Notes under the pieces: model-generated
The model's input: only the letters and a program-made list of their open reading frames with translations
Databases searched by the model: none
Told to the model about the DNA's origin: nothing
Position numbers and translations under genes: made by a program
In this document: one piece after another, positions 53,801-62,964 of the stretch
Position numbering within the stretch: position 1 is the stretch's first letter
Layout: each line of letters opens with the position of its first letter
Origin: Phorcus lineatus
Taxonomy: Eukaryota; Mollusca; Gastropoda; Trochida; Trochidae
Assembly: GCA_921293015.1 (NCBI GenBank)
Contig: OV121088.1
Location: 17,335,645-17,399,644, forward strand
Direction of reading: 5' to 3'
Length of the DNA stretch: 64,000 bases

Positions 53801-54348
53801 ATACAGGGCCCCGACATATGTATACACATCCCTTCACCTACCCGGCCTACTGGGAAACTAAAGTCCATGGCTGGATCAGAGAGAATGCTTTGGTGTGGAG
53901 GATTTTCTTTGAGGTTGGCTTGGTCGAAGAGAGTCAGCTGGACAAAAAATACATGGCCAGTGGTCAAGACCGGTCTTGGTCAATAACCCTAGCGGATTGT
54001 ACAAGACATGAAGGAATATGCACGAAGATCAACGAGATGGGCAAGCATATAAAGTGTCTGCAGACTCCGATGGTCAATGAAACAGATTCCAAAGAGCTTC
54101 ATCACTTTGGCACTGTCATTGACGTTCAGGGAGGAACTCTGGCGTTTCTTGACGTCACGCGACGTAGGATCGTCCATGTTTTTGACGTTGACGTGAGAGA
54201 GAATTTATACCCTGTGTGTGGGTTATGGCTGTATCCAGGTGACTTTACTGCAAAGATTGAATTGATAAGTGGGCGAAACATTGAAATGAATGATAGGAAG
54301 TCCGCGCTGATTCACAAAGCATTGCTGAGTAATATCTCTAGACGATAA
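38842..54348 (+). CDS. Zinc ribbon-Schlafen-coiled coil-PRY/SPRY fusion protein
   Basis: Sixteen exons keep phase throughout: 38842-38927, 40254-41358, 42616-42736, 44277-45015, 45525-45646, 46176-46237, 46390-46453, 46707-46762, 47411-47464, 48167-48230, 48446-48489, 51134-51209, 51629-51732, 52076-52139, 53090-53152 and 53633-54348. The start is ATG 38842 or in-frame ATG 38860 (used for numbering; 1173 residues). Residues 3-21 are a zinc ribbon (C3, C6, C18, C21). About 45-385 is a Schlafen core, with YVSAFSKNEHGGSFVFGL at 249-266 and KLSLHEWFDQY near 375. About 432-677 matches the Schlafen linker and P-loop region (CICDILVI; LTKDQCQILL; CVPQSGATT). Residues 720-914 are acidic and lysine-rich, with RKRKLDEEPKLESEKKR at 840-856 and helical exons. 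Residues 915-1173 are PRY-SPRY. The weakest joint is exon 5 to 6 (donor GTTAGT); without it, translation stops at 45651. The function is unknown; an immune role is inferred. Confidence 0.78.
38860..38927 (+). other. Exon 1: N-terminal zinc ribbon
   Basis: MLCAYCGDILLQNSEQYCGN continues to C21, giving C-x2-C-x11-C-x2-C with the spacing and flanking glycines of small zinc-ribbon folds. The donor CA|GTAAGT is in phase with the acceptor at 40254. In such folds the motif usually starts at residue 1-3, which favours 38860 over 38842 as the start. Confidence 0.75.
40254..41358 (+). other. Exon 2: Schlafen core domain
   Basis: A single 1105-base exon encodes almost the whole core. The two-lobed Schlafen pattern can be followed by eye: basic RRDRRTSKQQRDLKLQELLK, then KFVTALRNSTSGAVLVHL, then the second AlbA-like lobe EHNSLQFKSN, YVSAFSKNEHGG and FVFGL, ending in the HEWF signature (KEW in vertebrate members). 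The usual nuclease acids appear altered (Q222 where the family has E; T/N near 267-270 where it has D), and only one cysteine of each zinc pair (C309, C351) is seen. Confidence 0.8.
41312..41783 (+). repeat. Exact 59-bp tandem array of exon 2 end plus splice donor (8 units)
   Basis: The last 47 coding bases of exon 2 and the first 12 bases of the intron (donor CAA|GTAGAC and an in-frame TAA) form unit 1 at 41312-41370. Seven further units follow with exact 59-bp spacing to 41783 and look identical to one another. Because 59 is not a multiple of three and each unit ends in TAA, only the first donor gives a readable protein. Confidence 0.95.
42106..42166 (+). other. Candidate alternative or 5' exon in intron 2
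   Basis: A TTATTTTCAG acceptor and a GGAG|GTAAGG donor bound 61 bases. An ATG at 42152-42154 opens MNRLE in frame with exon 3 (VKIDPKQ). Placed between exons 2 and 3 it would introduce a stop, so it could be a poison exon or the first exon of a shorter transcript that lacks the zinc ribbon and core. Sequence-only evidence. Confidence 0.35.
43233..43714 (-). mobile_element. Uninterrupted TTAA-type MITE (AGAGCCAC family)
   Basis: The perfect inverted ends AGAGCCACTCCGTGA and TCACGGAGTGGCTCT bound 482 bases. TTAA is present on the right (43715-43718), while the left flank reads AGAA. The interior is the reverse complement of the copy at 25582-26488 minus its insertion. It lies in intron 3 of the Schlafen-SPRY gene. 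Confidence 0.8.
44277..45015 (+). other. Exon 4: Schlafen linker and P-loop start with altered Walker A
   Basis: It follows exon 3 in phase 1. YVAESLVPVLS and YKPCICDILVILPHQPVTVLT resemble the Schlafen linker (trp-aspartate-leucine region and following strands). LTKDQCQILLENLDKAQVLV resembles the start of the helicase-like domain. The aligned P-loop reads CVPQSGATT at residues 642-650, so the catalytic lysine is alanine (A648) and the first glycine is cysteine. The rest of a Schlafen helicase (Walker B and later motifs) is absent downstream. Confidence 0.72.
45649..45770 (+). promoter_or_regulatory. Possible early stop and poly(A) site after exon 5
   Basis: If the GTTAGT donor at 45647 is not used, exon 5 runs into TAG at 45649-45651, and an AATAAA lies at 45765-45770. 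This would give a shorter zinc ribbon-Schlafen protein of about 719 residues without the linker and SPRY. Confidence 0.4.
48635..50502. repeat. 22-bp minisatellite, about 85 copies, in intron 11
   Basis: The unit GGTAGAGGTACAATGTTCAAAT (22 bases, boundaries arbitrary) repeats almost without break. Variants (GATGTACGATGTTCAAGTAG; inserted TCTACAATG) recur in clusters, indicating higher-order duplication. It lies between exons 11 and 12 of the Schlafen-SPRY gene. Confidence 0.95.
50503..50800. repeat. GTAGTGGT/GTA microsatellite
   Basis: TGG- and TAG-rich simple sequence, with (GTA)n and (GCA)n near 50720-50785, follows directly after the 22-bp array. Confidence 0.85.
51134..51209 (+). other. 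Exon 12: basic NLS-like linker
   Basis: It encodes 25 residues including RKRKLDEEPK and EKKRVK, two basic clusters about 10 residues apart as in bipartite nuclear localisation signals. It ends in phase 1, so it can splice to either SPRY cassette (51629 or 59028). Confidence 0.65.
51629..54348 (+). other. PRY-SPRY cassette 1 (exons 13-16)
   Basis: Exons 51629-51732, 52076-52139, 53090-53152 and 53633-54348. The first two encode a helical stretch (ISELERKNENLEK). The third encodes VGNHVYVVGEID. The last begins with the PRY signature DLQLDRNRANTEVCYVTDDG and continues with SPRY strands YWETKVHGW, FFEVGLVEE, FGTVIDVQGGTLAFLDV and LYPVCGLWLYPGDF. It ends at TAA 54346-54348, with an AATAAA candidate at 54513-54518. 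B30.2 domains bind protein or small-molecule ligands; none can be named here. Confidence 0.85.
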
Positions 54349-54512
54349 GTTACGTGTGTTATGAAACCACTCATTATTTTGAGTCGACTGACTTTGTTTT
54401 ACAATCGAAAGCGAGTTAGAACAAGTGATCTGGACAAGGGCTGGTGTTGCCATTAAAAGCCAAAGATTCCACGGATAAAATTCTTGCCGAATGTGGCATC
54501 AATTGAAGCTTC

Positions 54513-54518
54513 AATAAA
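54513..54518 (+). promoter_or_regulatory. Candidate poly(A) signal after SPRY cassette 1
   Basis: AATAAA lies 165 bases after the stop. A second one occurs at 54790-54795. Confidence 0.4.
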
Positions 54519-55039
54519 ACCTCATTGAGATTAATGTTTTGCGAAGAGGAGATTCTATTGACTGAGATATGCAGTGAGGTGATCGCATATACGTAATGTG
54601 TATGTAGAGCGTTTACGACCAGGGGATGTTTACCTTACAATGACAGCATAAACTTTGAAAAAAGTCATTTAGCAGTAATGTTGTTTATGATCACATTCAT
54701 TGAAATTTGTTTATATACCACAAAATGCTCTGCATTAATGCAGGAAAGGTATACACGAACCTATGTCGAAACGTCGAATATACAATCTGAATAAAAAGCT
54801 GTTACGTTAAAGGAGGTGTCCCATTTTGATTTCCTGCTCCTAAACAATGAAGTATTGGCCCCTTTTAAATAATATTAAATACGGTAATCAGTAAAGGGCC
54901 CATTGCTCTTTGCTTAAAGAGTTGTTGAAATCCACATGCCAAATTTTATGAATAGTATCATTTTATATAAGTAATGAATTTTGCTGAACCTTAGGATGTC
55001 ACTGCCAATGGGTCCATGAGTAAGACTATATTAAGGTTT

Positions 55040-55375
55040 GTATAGAGTGACGATTCTGATCGAAAACTGGAAAATGATGGGCGGGAAGTCAAACGTAGAT
55101 TTTTCTACAAGTTGATTTGTTTGAAAGGTTTTACTATTATATTGGCTCCGGCATATACTTAAGGGTCTTGTTCGATTTTTATTTAACTAAAACCCAGTTG
55201 TCTTATTTTAAGCATTTTGGGATGAATGTATTATGTTTTTGGAATGAATGTCATCATAATTGGTATTTGGACAGGCATGAAGGCCAAAATTTTGACAGTT
55301 ATGAAAGCCAAATTTGTGAGAGGTATGAAAGGACAAATACATATTTTAAGAAAATCACGGAGTGTCCCTTTGACG
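55040..55375 (+). mobile_element. Diverged AGAGCCAC-family MITE copy
   Basis: GATCGAAAACTGGAAAATG near 55057 and AAAATCACGGAGTGTCCCTT near 55351 match the interior and right end of the copies at 25582 and 43233. A similar relict lies at about 39860-40125 in intron 1 of the Schlafen-SPRY gene. Confidence 0.5.
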
Positions 55376-55697
55376 TTATTACCAAATGTCACAGAACAAG
55401 TAAAACTGCGCAAGAACAATGGGTACTTGTATGTATTCCTATGCCCACACATGAATACGTAAACACATAACACTGTTGAATTTACAATTTACGGTAAATA
55501 TCTTCATCTTATAGATTTACAGGTGTAGTTGTTATGTGTGTCTCGATATCTGGACCATATAATCATCTAATGACGGACTGTGAAACGTTTAGACTTCGTG
55601 TTACAACAGTCTATGTTGTGCCGTTCTTTGGCATGTCAAGGGCACCTTTCAACTCAAGAAAGTCTGCGCAGTTCGACAAAGTTATGGCGGCCGATTT

Positions 55698-55937
55698 CTG
55701 CCATTCGCGTCTTCGTTAGTTCGTGTCATCCCAACCCTGGGCGAAATAGCGATGCGAAATAGCGATGCGAAATAGCGAAATAGCGAGGCTTCGTGTCTTC
55801 GCTATTTCGCATCGCTACTTCGCATCGCCCTTTCGCTATTTCGCAACACTATTTCGCTACTTCGCTATTTCGCAACCTTATTTCGCTATTCCCCCCTGGG
55901 TTGGGATAACACGAAATAGCGAAGACGCGAATGGCAG
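55698..55937. mobile_element. Foldback element rich in TTCGCTATTTCGC
   Basis: The left arm 55698-55741 (CTGCCATTCGCGTCTTCG then a CCCAACCC block) is repeated inverted at 55894-55937 with about 4 mismatches. The interior holds both orientations of GCGAAATAGCGA, giving many nested hairpins. It is GC-richer than its surroundings and has no coding function. Confidence 0.75.
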
Positions 55938-56111
55938 ATATCAGCCACCATACAAAGTTGATGTTTGCACTTTCTAATTACCCTTGTTGATGACGAGAAA
56001 CGTCAAATACATCGTACAAGTGTCGGGTTCAATCCCCAAGATCATCACAGATAGATCGTGGTAATATCGCTTGAGGGTCATTAGCACTTTAAGATTGCCC
56101 ATCCTAGTTAA

Positions 56112-57134
56112 AGGGCCACAGATTATGTTGATACAAATTACAAAATAGTGCCAAAAATCAATCTCGTAGACTCGTTGAAAGACCTTACCTTACACAATTT
56201 TTTGCCAATTGTTTCGAGCCCAAATAAGCAGAGAAACCTAACTAATTAGTAATGGTGTTTCACATGTCTATAAATAGATCGACTTTATTATTTTATTGCG
56301 CAAAGCATTGTGGTCTTAGTTGGCTCCCATCATTTAAACAAAGATAACTACGTCGGGACGGAAAAGAGAAGCAGGATACAGTTAAACGACGATAGACCAG
56401 AAGGGAGACAAGTTGGTCGACAAAAGGAAAGTCAAAACGGCGTAACACATATATGATTTATTTGAAAATCAAACGCGCTTTACTATGAGTTTGATTCGTT
56501 TAAATATGGGCAAGTTACTTGATTATTCATATTAAGCGCGCCCATTGTACGTTGTTTTCAATTAAATACATCCTGATCAAGATGATGGCGAAGTAACTCT
56601 TCTAAACTTTTTGATTTCCATAGAGCAAGGCGAGATAATTAGCATAAACCCATGTTGTGACAACTGAATCTATTATTATAATTTCTCATTCTTCGACGGA
56701 TCAAGGATCTTTTTGAATTGCATATGTAATGTGAATATGTTTTATATTAAATTAACAAAACAACAACATCCTCTTTTGTTTTGCAAGTTTTGGTCACCAT
56801 TTTGTGTAAAAAAAAATTATGGTTTTTTCTTTTCACGAACTTCAAGTGTTTATAAAATTGTGCGAAAAGAAACTTTATTTGTTTATTTCTTATCACTAAA
56901 CCCGAGCTTATATTACGTAGTACACAGGAAAGTAAAATCCGCGTAATGACAACATAATTCAGTAGCGTGCGCTACTCGTACGGGTGAAATATAATTACAC
57001 CGACTTGTCGTGGTATATATGATATTTCTCACATATCATGTTGTAGCTGAAGCAATTTTCTACCAATTGATATAATTTTTAGCCGTTTTTGAAAAAAATT
57101 GTGTATTAGAAACACTAACATACTCAGTGGCCCT
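56112..57134. mobile_element. TTAA-flanked element with AGGGCCAC ends
   Basis: AGGGCCAC at the left and GTGGCCCT at the right are inverted, with TTAA directly outside both (56108-56111, 57135-57138). The ends resemble those of the AGAGCCAC family. The 1,023-bp interior shows no transposase. Confidence 0.55.
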
Positions 57135-58139
57135 TTAAGGATGCTTCATCATGTTTTAATTTCTTTCAAGGCCTTTTTCAAATAATGCGTATCCAACTAT
57201 ATAGTTTTGTAGGAAAATCATTCAACAATGTTTTGACATCAAAATCAGAATTTGTTTATCAACAACAAAGTATCTTTACTCTAATTTTAAAGTATACCAC
57301 CCTTCAAATCTTCCCGTATTTAAGATCGAACCCAAAATCGTTACGTTAGTTTGATTTCCCATACGTCCTTGTTTATCACAACAGTATCCGATGAAATCGT
57401 TGGGTATCGCTATGAACGGTTTCGTTAGTCAAATGAAGCAAAAGAAAATGATTGAAGTCTTGAGCGAGTTGGCAAAGTTCAGATATGTTTAAGAGCTTCG
57501 GGAAATGAAATCATGCAGCCGTTGAAGCTAAAATGCTAAATTTCCGATATTTTACTTTTGTTCACAGCCCTTTTTTCTTATTAAGATTGAATATCTTTAA
57601 AGGTTCATTCACGACTTTGATTGTTAATTGCACAGTTTCTATGACAATGCACGTGTAAATGTATCTTCCAGTCGAAACAGCGTGCGCGACTCAATTTTTG
57701 ATTGAAACGTAAGTTAGATCATGTTTCTAAATGTGTTTACGTCCAAAAGTCCCTTGCCAGGCCCTGCAAATAATACGCCCCTTTCTATTCATAGCAGTAA
57801 ACTGATAAGGGGATGCCATTTTTGTTTTTTGTTCGTGTTTTCTTTAATAATATTTCATATTTTGTTTTATAGGTAGCAAAGTTTTCTTGATAAACGAAGA
57901 ATGCGTAAAAATACGTTTACACGTTTTATACTATGATCGTGCATCTTCAACATTTATCAAAAGGGGCCAGTAAAGACAAAACATCAACAGACGGTTATGA
58001 TACATTTACGCTTGTACAGAATTATGTTCTGGTACCATCGTTTCAGTTTGTGTGTATACAGGTATCACAGATCGGTTTCATGATGTAACATTTTTTAGAA
58101 TGATTTAATTATACCCTGCGAAACGTTTAGGGCAAAGCG

Positions 58140-58720
58140 GGTCATATGCTATTAAGCAGCCCTCGTTCGGCCGTTCGCACGTAGCATGTACGAATATGAA
58201 TAACTTTGACATTGACCTTCATTTCAAGGTCACAACGTGACTGTAACATTTTACCCGCGATATCTCAAGGACACATTGCTGGCTTCTTCTTAAAACGTAT
58301 ATATAGCTTCTCTGAAAAAGGCATGGGTACCTGTCGATTTGGGTGACCTTCACATTACTTAGTACCTAAGAACACTGTAAGTTAAGCTTGTCAACAAGTC
58401 ATCAAAAACCATAAATCGGATTCTCTTCATTCGTAACACATAGCTTCTTATTTGGTTGCAGGCAACTTTGGTGACCTTCACGTCATTTTTTGGTCACGGC
58501 GAAGCTTCGAAATTCCGCATTGTAACCTGCATGTTAGCTTATTAGCGTGATATCAGGACCATTCCCTGGACTCTCTTCATAACTTACACATAGGTTTTCT
58601 AAGAGACGACATCGGGCCCAGTCGATTTTGGTGACCTTCACATTATTTTCAAGGTCACAAAGCAAGTTTGAAGCTAAAATCAGAACGAAATCTCAAGAAC
58701 AATTCACTATCTTCTCTTGA
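58140..58720. mobile_element. AGGTCA/TGACCTTCA interspersed repeat
   Basis: Several GGTGACCTTCAC and TTTCAAGGTCACAA blocks, spaced about 130-150 bases apart with related flanking text (TCGATTTTGGTGACC), form a repeat related to the one at 6295-6640. Confidence 0.45.
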
Positions 58721-59027
58721 TTGTGCAAAAAGTCTTTGTTAAGCTTGTCAGTTGAATATATCAAGCATTGTTTGCTGGGAATTTATTTTTATTAAAAAAC
58801 TATTTGGAAGTGTATCTTATGTATATGAGGAATGCTTCAAATGCATCATAATTTGTTCATGATTAAAATTAGATAGCATTTAGCATGTTATAGACTAGAG
58901 TTCAGACAAAGTTTCTAGTGATTTACAATGGTTCATGACGTCAATACAAGTTGCCCTGATTTGTAAATTTTAATTTTAATCGATAAAACAAAACTAAAAT
59001 ACATGTTCATTTCGTTTATGCATGCAG

Positions 59028-61149
59028 ACAGAAACTACATCAAGAGGCTGAGGGCTGCCGAGAATGGCAAAGGAAGCATCCTTGAATTTAAAGACCTGCT
59101 GAAGAATGTAAGACTGTCACTGGCTAAAAACTATCATAAGCTACGATCGCATTAAACTCTGAAAACAATATGAAGTTTGTATTACTTTGTATATTTTGAT
59201 TAAACTATAAGATTAAATAAATGAAATTAAAACAAAAAATAAAATAAGGGCAATTGCAAAATACGGTTTATTAGTCGATCTCTTAGTTTATATGCATATG
59301 TAAGTTCTTCAGAGTATATTTAGTATGGATTCAAAACGTTGTTCATAAATCATTACTCCAAAATATAATTGGTTTGAAATATTTGATAAAAAGTATGCTC
59401 ACATTTTTGTTATAAATGTTGTAAACGAAAGACATAATCTAGAAAATTGTTTATACTGTCTGAAAATGTATTGTAATGTTGTCTGTTTTTTTGCTATTGA
59501 TACAAACAAACTTTACATGATAAGATTATGCTATTTAAACCAACTTTTTCAATTGTTTCCATATTTAAAACATGATGCATATATTTACATCATGTACCAT
59601 CTTCAGGTAAAATACGACGATAAGAAGAGGATAGAGTGGTTTTCTCATAGGCTTCCAAAACTGGAGAAAGGTATATAGACACGTTAACGGAACTTTGTAT
59701 ATAGTATATGTGTTATTGTATTATATATGTATTGTATGCTTACACAATTTGTTTGTAAAATTCTCTGCGAACATCACTGCATCCTTGACCTTCATCAATT
59801 GTAAATATAATTTTTAATCATTAATTGAAAGTCGATGCGTTTGGAGTAACATAAGTCACTATTTAGTATATAGTCACAATGTTATACTATTTGAATATTT
59901 TTGAAAAACAAAACCTCTGCCAAATGTGCATTACCCTTTGAATCCAGTAAGATCTGAAGGTAAGGACTTTTAAAGCATTTATTGTCGAAATACAGACACT
60001 CAGGTTTGTGAAAAAATGACTTATTTCTGTTTGTTTCAGATATTGGAAATATCGTGTACATTGCAGGAGAAATCGACACCTATAAATCGGTCCCTGTTGC
60101 CTGTGAGTCAAATGCAAAGAGTCCTAAAAAATGCAAAACTTTTGGATTGAGTAGGCTACTTAGTATGATTAATTATATTTGAACTTTCATACTAACACAT
60201 ATATCCCGTTATATATGCCCATTGTAAAATCTAATTCTCATAACAAAAAAAAAAGTACGTTTGATCCGCTTTTCAAATGATTTTATTCTTGAAATCCCTA
60301 AAGGTCGTTGAAGATATTGAACGAGCGAAAAAAAGAATAAAACAATATTTACTAAGTTATGTCTATGAAACAAGTATGTGGAGTTGGGGTTGGGGTTGGG
60401 GTTGTTGATGGGAGTAATTACTTTACTGGTATAAAAGATATGCATGTTTGTCATTATGATATGATATTTCAGGTCCTGCTATTCAGTTTGACAAGGATAC
60501 TGCAAACAGCAACGTATGCCACGTCACTGAGGATGGGTGTCTCACCAATGTCCGACAAAAACTAGTTACACCGAGTGGAAACACATTCCGAAAATACAGA
60601 GGGACTCGGGGTTCGATCGTGTTGCCTCCCCGCCAAGACTCATTGGAGCAAGTGCTGCCGTGTTACTGGGAAACTCACATCCATGGTTGGCTTAAGAAAA
60701 GAGTTTTGGTTTGGCGTACATTTTTCGAAATCAGTCTTGTTGAAGAGGCATATCTTGATACCAAATACATGTCCAGTAATCAAGACCGATCGTGGGCCGT
60801 CACTATGACCGACTGTACCATCCATGAGGGCATTTGTACCAAAGTTTACGGAGAAGGACAGCTGATCAAATGCATACCAAATCCGACGCCAAATGAGACA
60901 AACACTGTGGAAACTCAACGGTTCGGGACAGTCATTGATATAAAGAAGGGTAGAATAGCGTTCCTTGACTTGGACCGACTTCATGTCATTCACAGTTTTA
61001 AAGTGAGCTTAAGGGAAAACGTGTACCCTTTGTTTGGGATGTGGTCATACCCTGATGACTACACGGTCATAATGGAGGTGATGGGAGGGAGGCAGATCGA
61101 GATGACCGATGACAAACTGAAGCTAATAAATATGGCTATGATGACATAA
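59028..61149 (+). CDS. PRY-SPRY cassette 2 (duplicate four-exon 3' module)
   Basis: Exons 59028-59107, 59607-59670, 60040-60102 and 60473-61149 read in frame and end at TAA 61147-61149. Intron phases (1, 0, 1, 1) equal those of cassette 1, and the two middle exons have identical lengths (64 and 63 bases). Matches include VYIAGEID for VYVVGEID, IQFDKDTANSNVCHVTEDG, YWETHIHGW, NQDRSW, HEGICTK, FGTVIDIKKGRIAFLD and ENVYPLFGMWSYPDDY; the central SPRY is about two-thirds identical by eye. No start codon exon is found upstream, and exon 12 (phase 1) fits its first acceptor, giving a 1152-residue alternative form. It could instead be a separate or broken gene. An ATTAAA lies at 61307-61312. Confidence 0.78.
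60383..60407 (+). repeat. Short (GGGGTT)n tract
   Basis: About four GGGGTT-like units lie in the intron before the last exon of cassette 2. G-runs could form a quadruplex, but the tract is short. Confidence 0.5.
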
Positions 61150-62960
61150 GAAGGCAACTTCCCCTCAAGGCATATTTTGCGCAAGTCTCAGTCATTGGCT
61201 TATAAACGCCTTCCTGCATTTCGTAAATTTTTCCGTGCCAGTTCTTTAGCCAACTTCAGGTGAACTATATTGTTGAACTTATGTTAAGGACCATATGATC
61301 TTTTATATTAAAAAAGGTTTATTTCAATATACGTATGAAAATATGAATGGACAAGTATGACGTACACACACAGTCATTCAGTGATGTCTGGATCAGATAT
61401 TCACACATTGGAAAGCACGTGCATCAGGAAATTTCACGTAAGTGTTCTCATTGCATTCTGTATGGTAAGGCACTTTGCTACATGTCAGTTGAAGTTTGCA
61501 ACACACATGAACTTTCTCCAAGCCGAAGTGGTGAATTCTCGACATTTTAGGCAGCATTTGACCACTGAATACTTGGGTAGAGGAATAAGAATGTTGCGAA
61601 GTTGGTAAAGATCTCGATGTTAGCCACAGTGTCATTAGCGGGGTTGGAATGGTTTCCGAACTTATGGCACTGATGCCAGACGACGTCCTGCTGGAGGTCG
61701 TTGAAGATCAACAAACGCCACATGGTTACCGTTTCTTCTACTGTAAGCTCTGCAGCGCAATGTCACCACACTGACATTTGCAGCTGATCTCCCTACCACG
61801 CATTGGGGTCAACGTTTCGCACATAATGTGCGTAGACAGCTTTATTTACAGTTTTATTCCTTGGTTTTTTTTAACCAGGTGTAAAAACAGCGAACTTTCT
61901 CTGAATAGTGTAATACATAGTTGATCAGATCAGAATTTTGGTAAAAAAACTAACATGTTCTGTACATTCTGAACAATAATATAAAGAATAACTCCATGGT
62001 CCTTATACAAAATTGAACAGTATAGATCGTCCTATGATGACGTAAATTAGTAAGTGATTAGGACAGGGGATGGAGATTAAATTAGGTATTCAAGTACACA
62101 TTCTTATCATAATGTAAGGTGAATGTAAGCCCTGGTTTGATATCTTGTGAAATGGAACCTTACTTATAGTTCTGTCAGTATTCATATTTTGGTGTGGAGG
62201 TGAAGCTCGAAGGTAATGCAAACTTGGAAAGCGAAGATTTTATAATTGTTACTGTTAAGATTCGTGTTATGATATGGAGGTTGAATGCACTGCAAACCTC
62301 GGATTTCGGTCATTATGAAGAAGGCGTCTTGATTTGTGCGATTACTTATTTTTGTTTGTAGTGCTTTAGAAAGGCAATTTGTAGCAAACCTCCATTTAAT
62401 ATCTTATACTATGAGATTGGTGACAATTGGTAACAAAGGTATTTACTGTTCAATTTCCAAAGGAGCCCTTAAACTAAGGAGATGTTTGAACTATGGGTGA
62501 CTAGTGTCCTTAGTACTAAGGGTCTTTGTGAATTTAGGGCCTGTAGTTAGTCATTTACAATTTATTTTCTTAATACAATCTGTTTTCTTAAAGGCTTTAT
62601 AGCACGTTTTCTCAGGGAAATGATGGGATCTCGCGGAAAGGAAAACAAAAGTTACTAATTGCAAGAAAATAATATTTAATCCATAAATAGAGTAACTAAA
62701 TGCTTATTAGTTCGGTTGACATATGCGAATCCAATTCAATACCATGAATGATTAATAGGTGTTCACACTGAAATGGTCGTATGAAGTTTTAGCTTGAAAC
62801 TTGAAACCTTTTTTTACAACTACGAATTACTGGGTAGAGTGAAGAGATTTTTACCTCTTGAAGATGATATATTTTTTAATACACTGATATTTATGGTGAA
62901 AATGTGATCAACTCAATGGTAAAATATTACAGCAAAATATACTTTGTCTATTAAGATCAT
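61150..62960. other. 3' flank of SPRY cassette 2
   Basis: Apart from the transposase relict at 61530-61840 and a half-copy of a TTAA-type repeat end near 62593 (TTAAAGGCTTTATAGCACG, similar to 16824), nothing recognisable is seen. Confidence 0.45.
61530..61840 (+). pseudogene. Decayed Tc1/mariner-like transposase N-terminal region
   Basis: Fragments in different frames read like a helix-turn-helix transposase: HLTTEYLGRGIRMLRSW, then YGTDARRR and later FAADLPTTHWGQRFAHNVRR. They are separated by frameshifts and stops. No catalytic DDE region or inverted ends were identified. Assignment rests on resemblance only. Confidence 0.4.
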
Positions 62961-62964
62961 GGGT

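Larger units (their letters stand above)
54349..59027. other. Spacer between the two PRY-SPRY cassettes
   Basis: No first exon or start codon for an independent second gene was found in these 4.7 kb. ORFs such as 55117-55470 and 56713-56946 lie in repeats or have no domain. It holds MITE relatives, a TTCGC foldback, a TTAA-flanked element and an AGGTCA repeat. Confidence 0.5.

Noticed and set aside
55117-55470. 117-codon ORF as a start exon for SPRY cassette 2
   Set aside because: It lies in a diverged MITE copy, shows no domain and has no suitable phase-1 donor.
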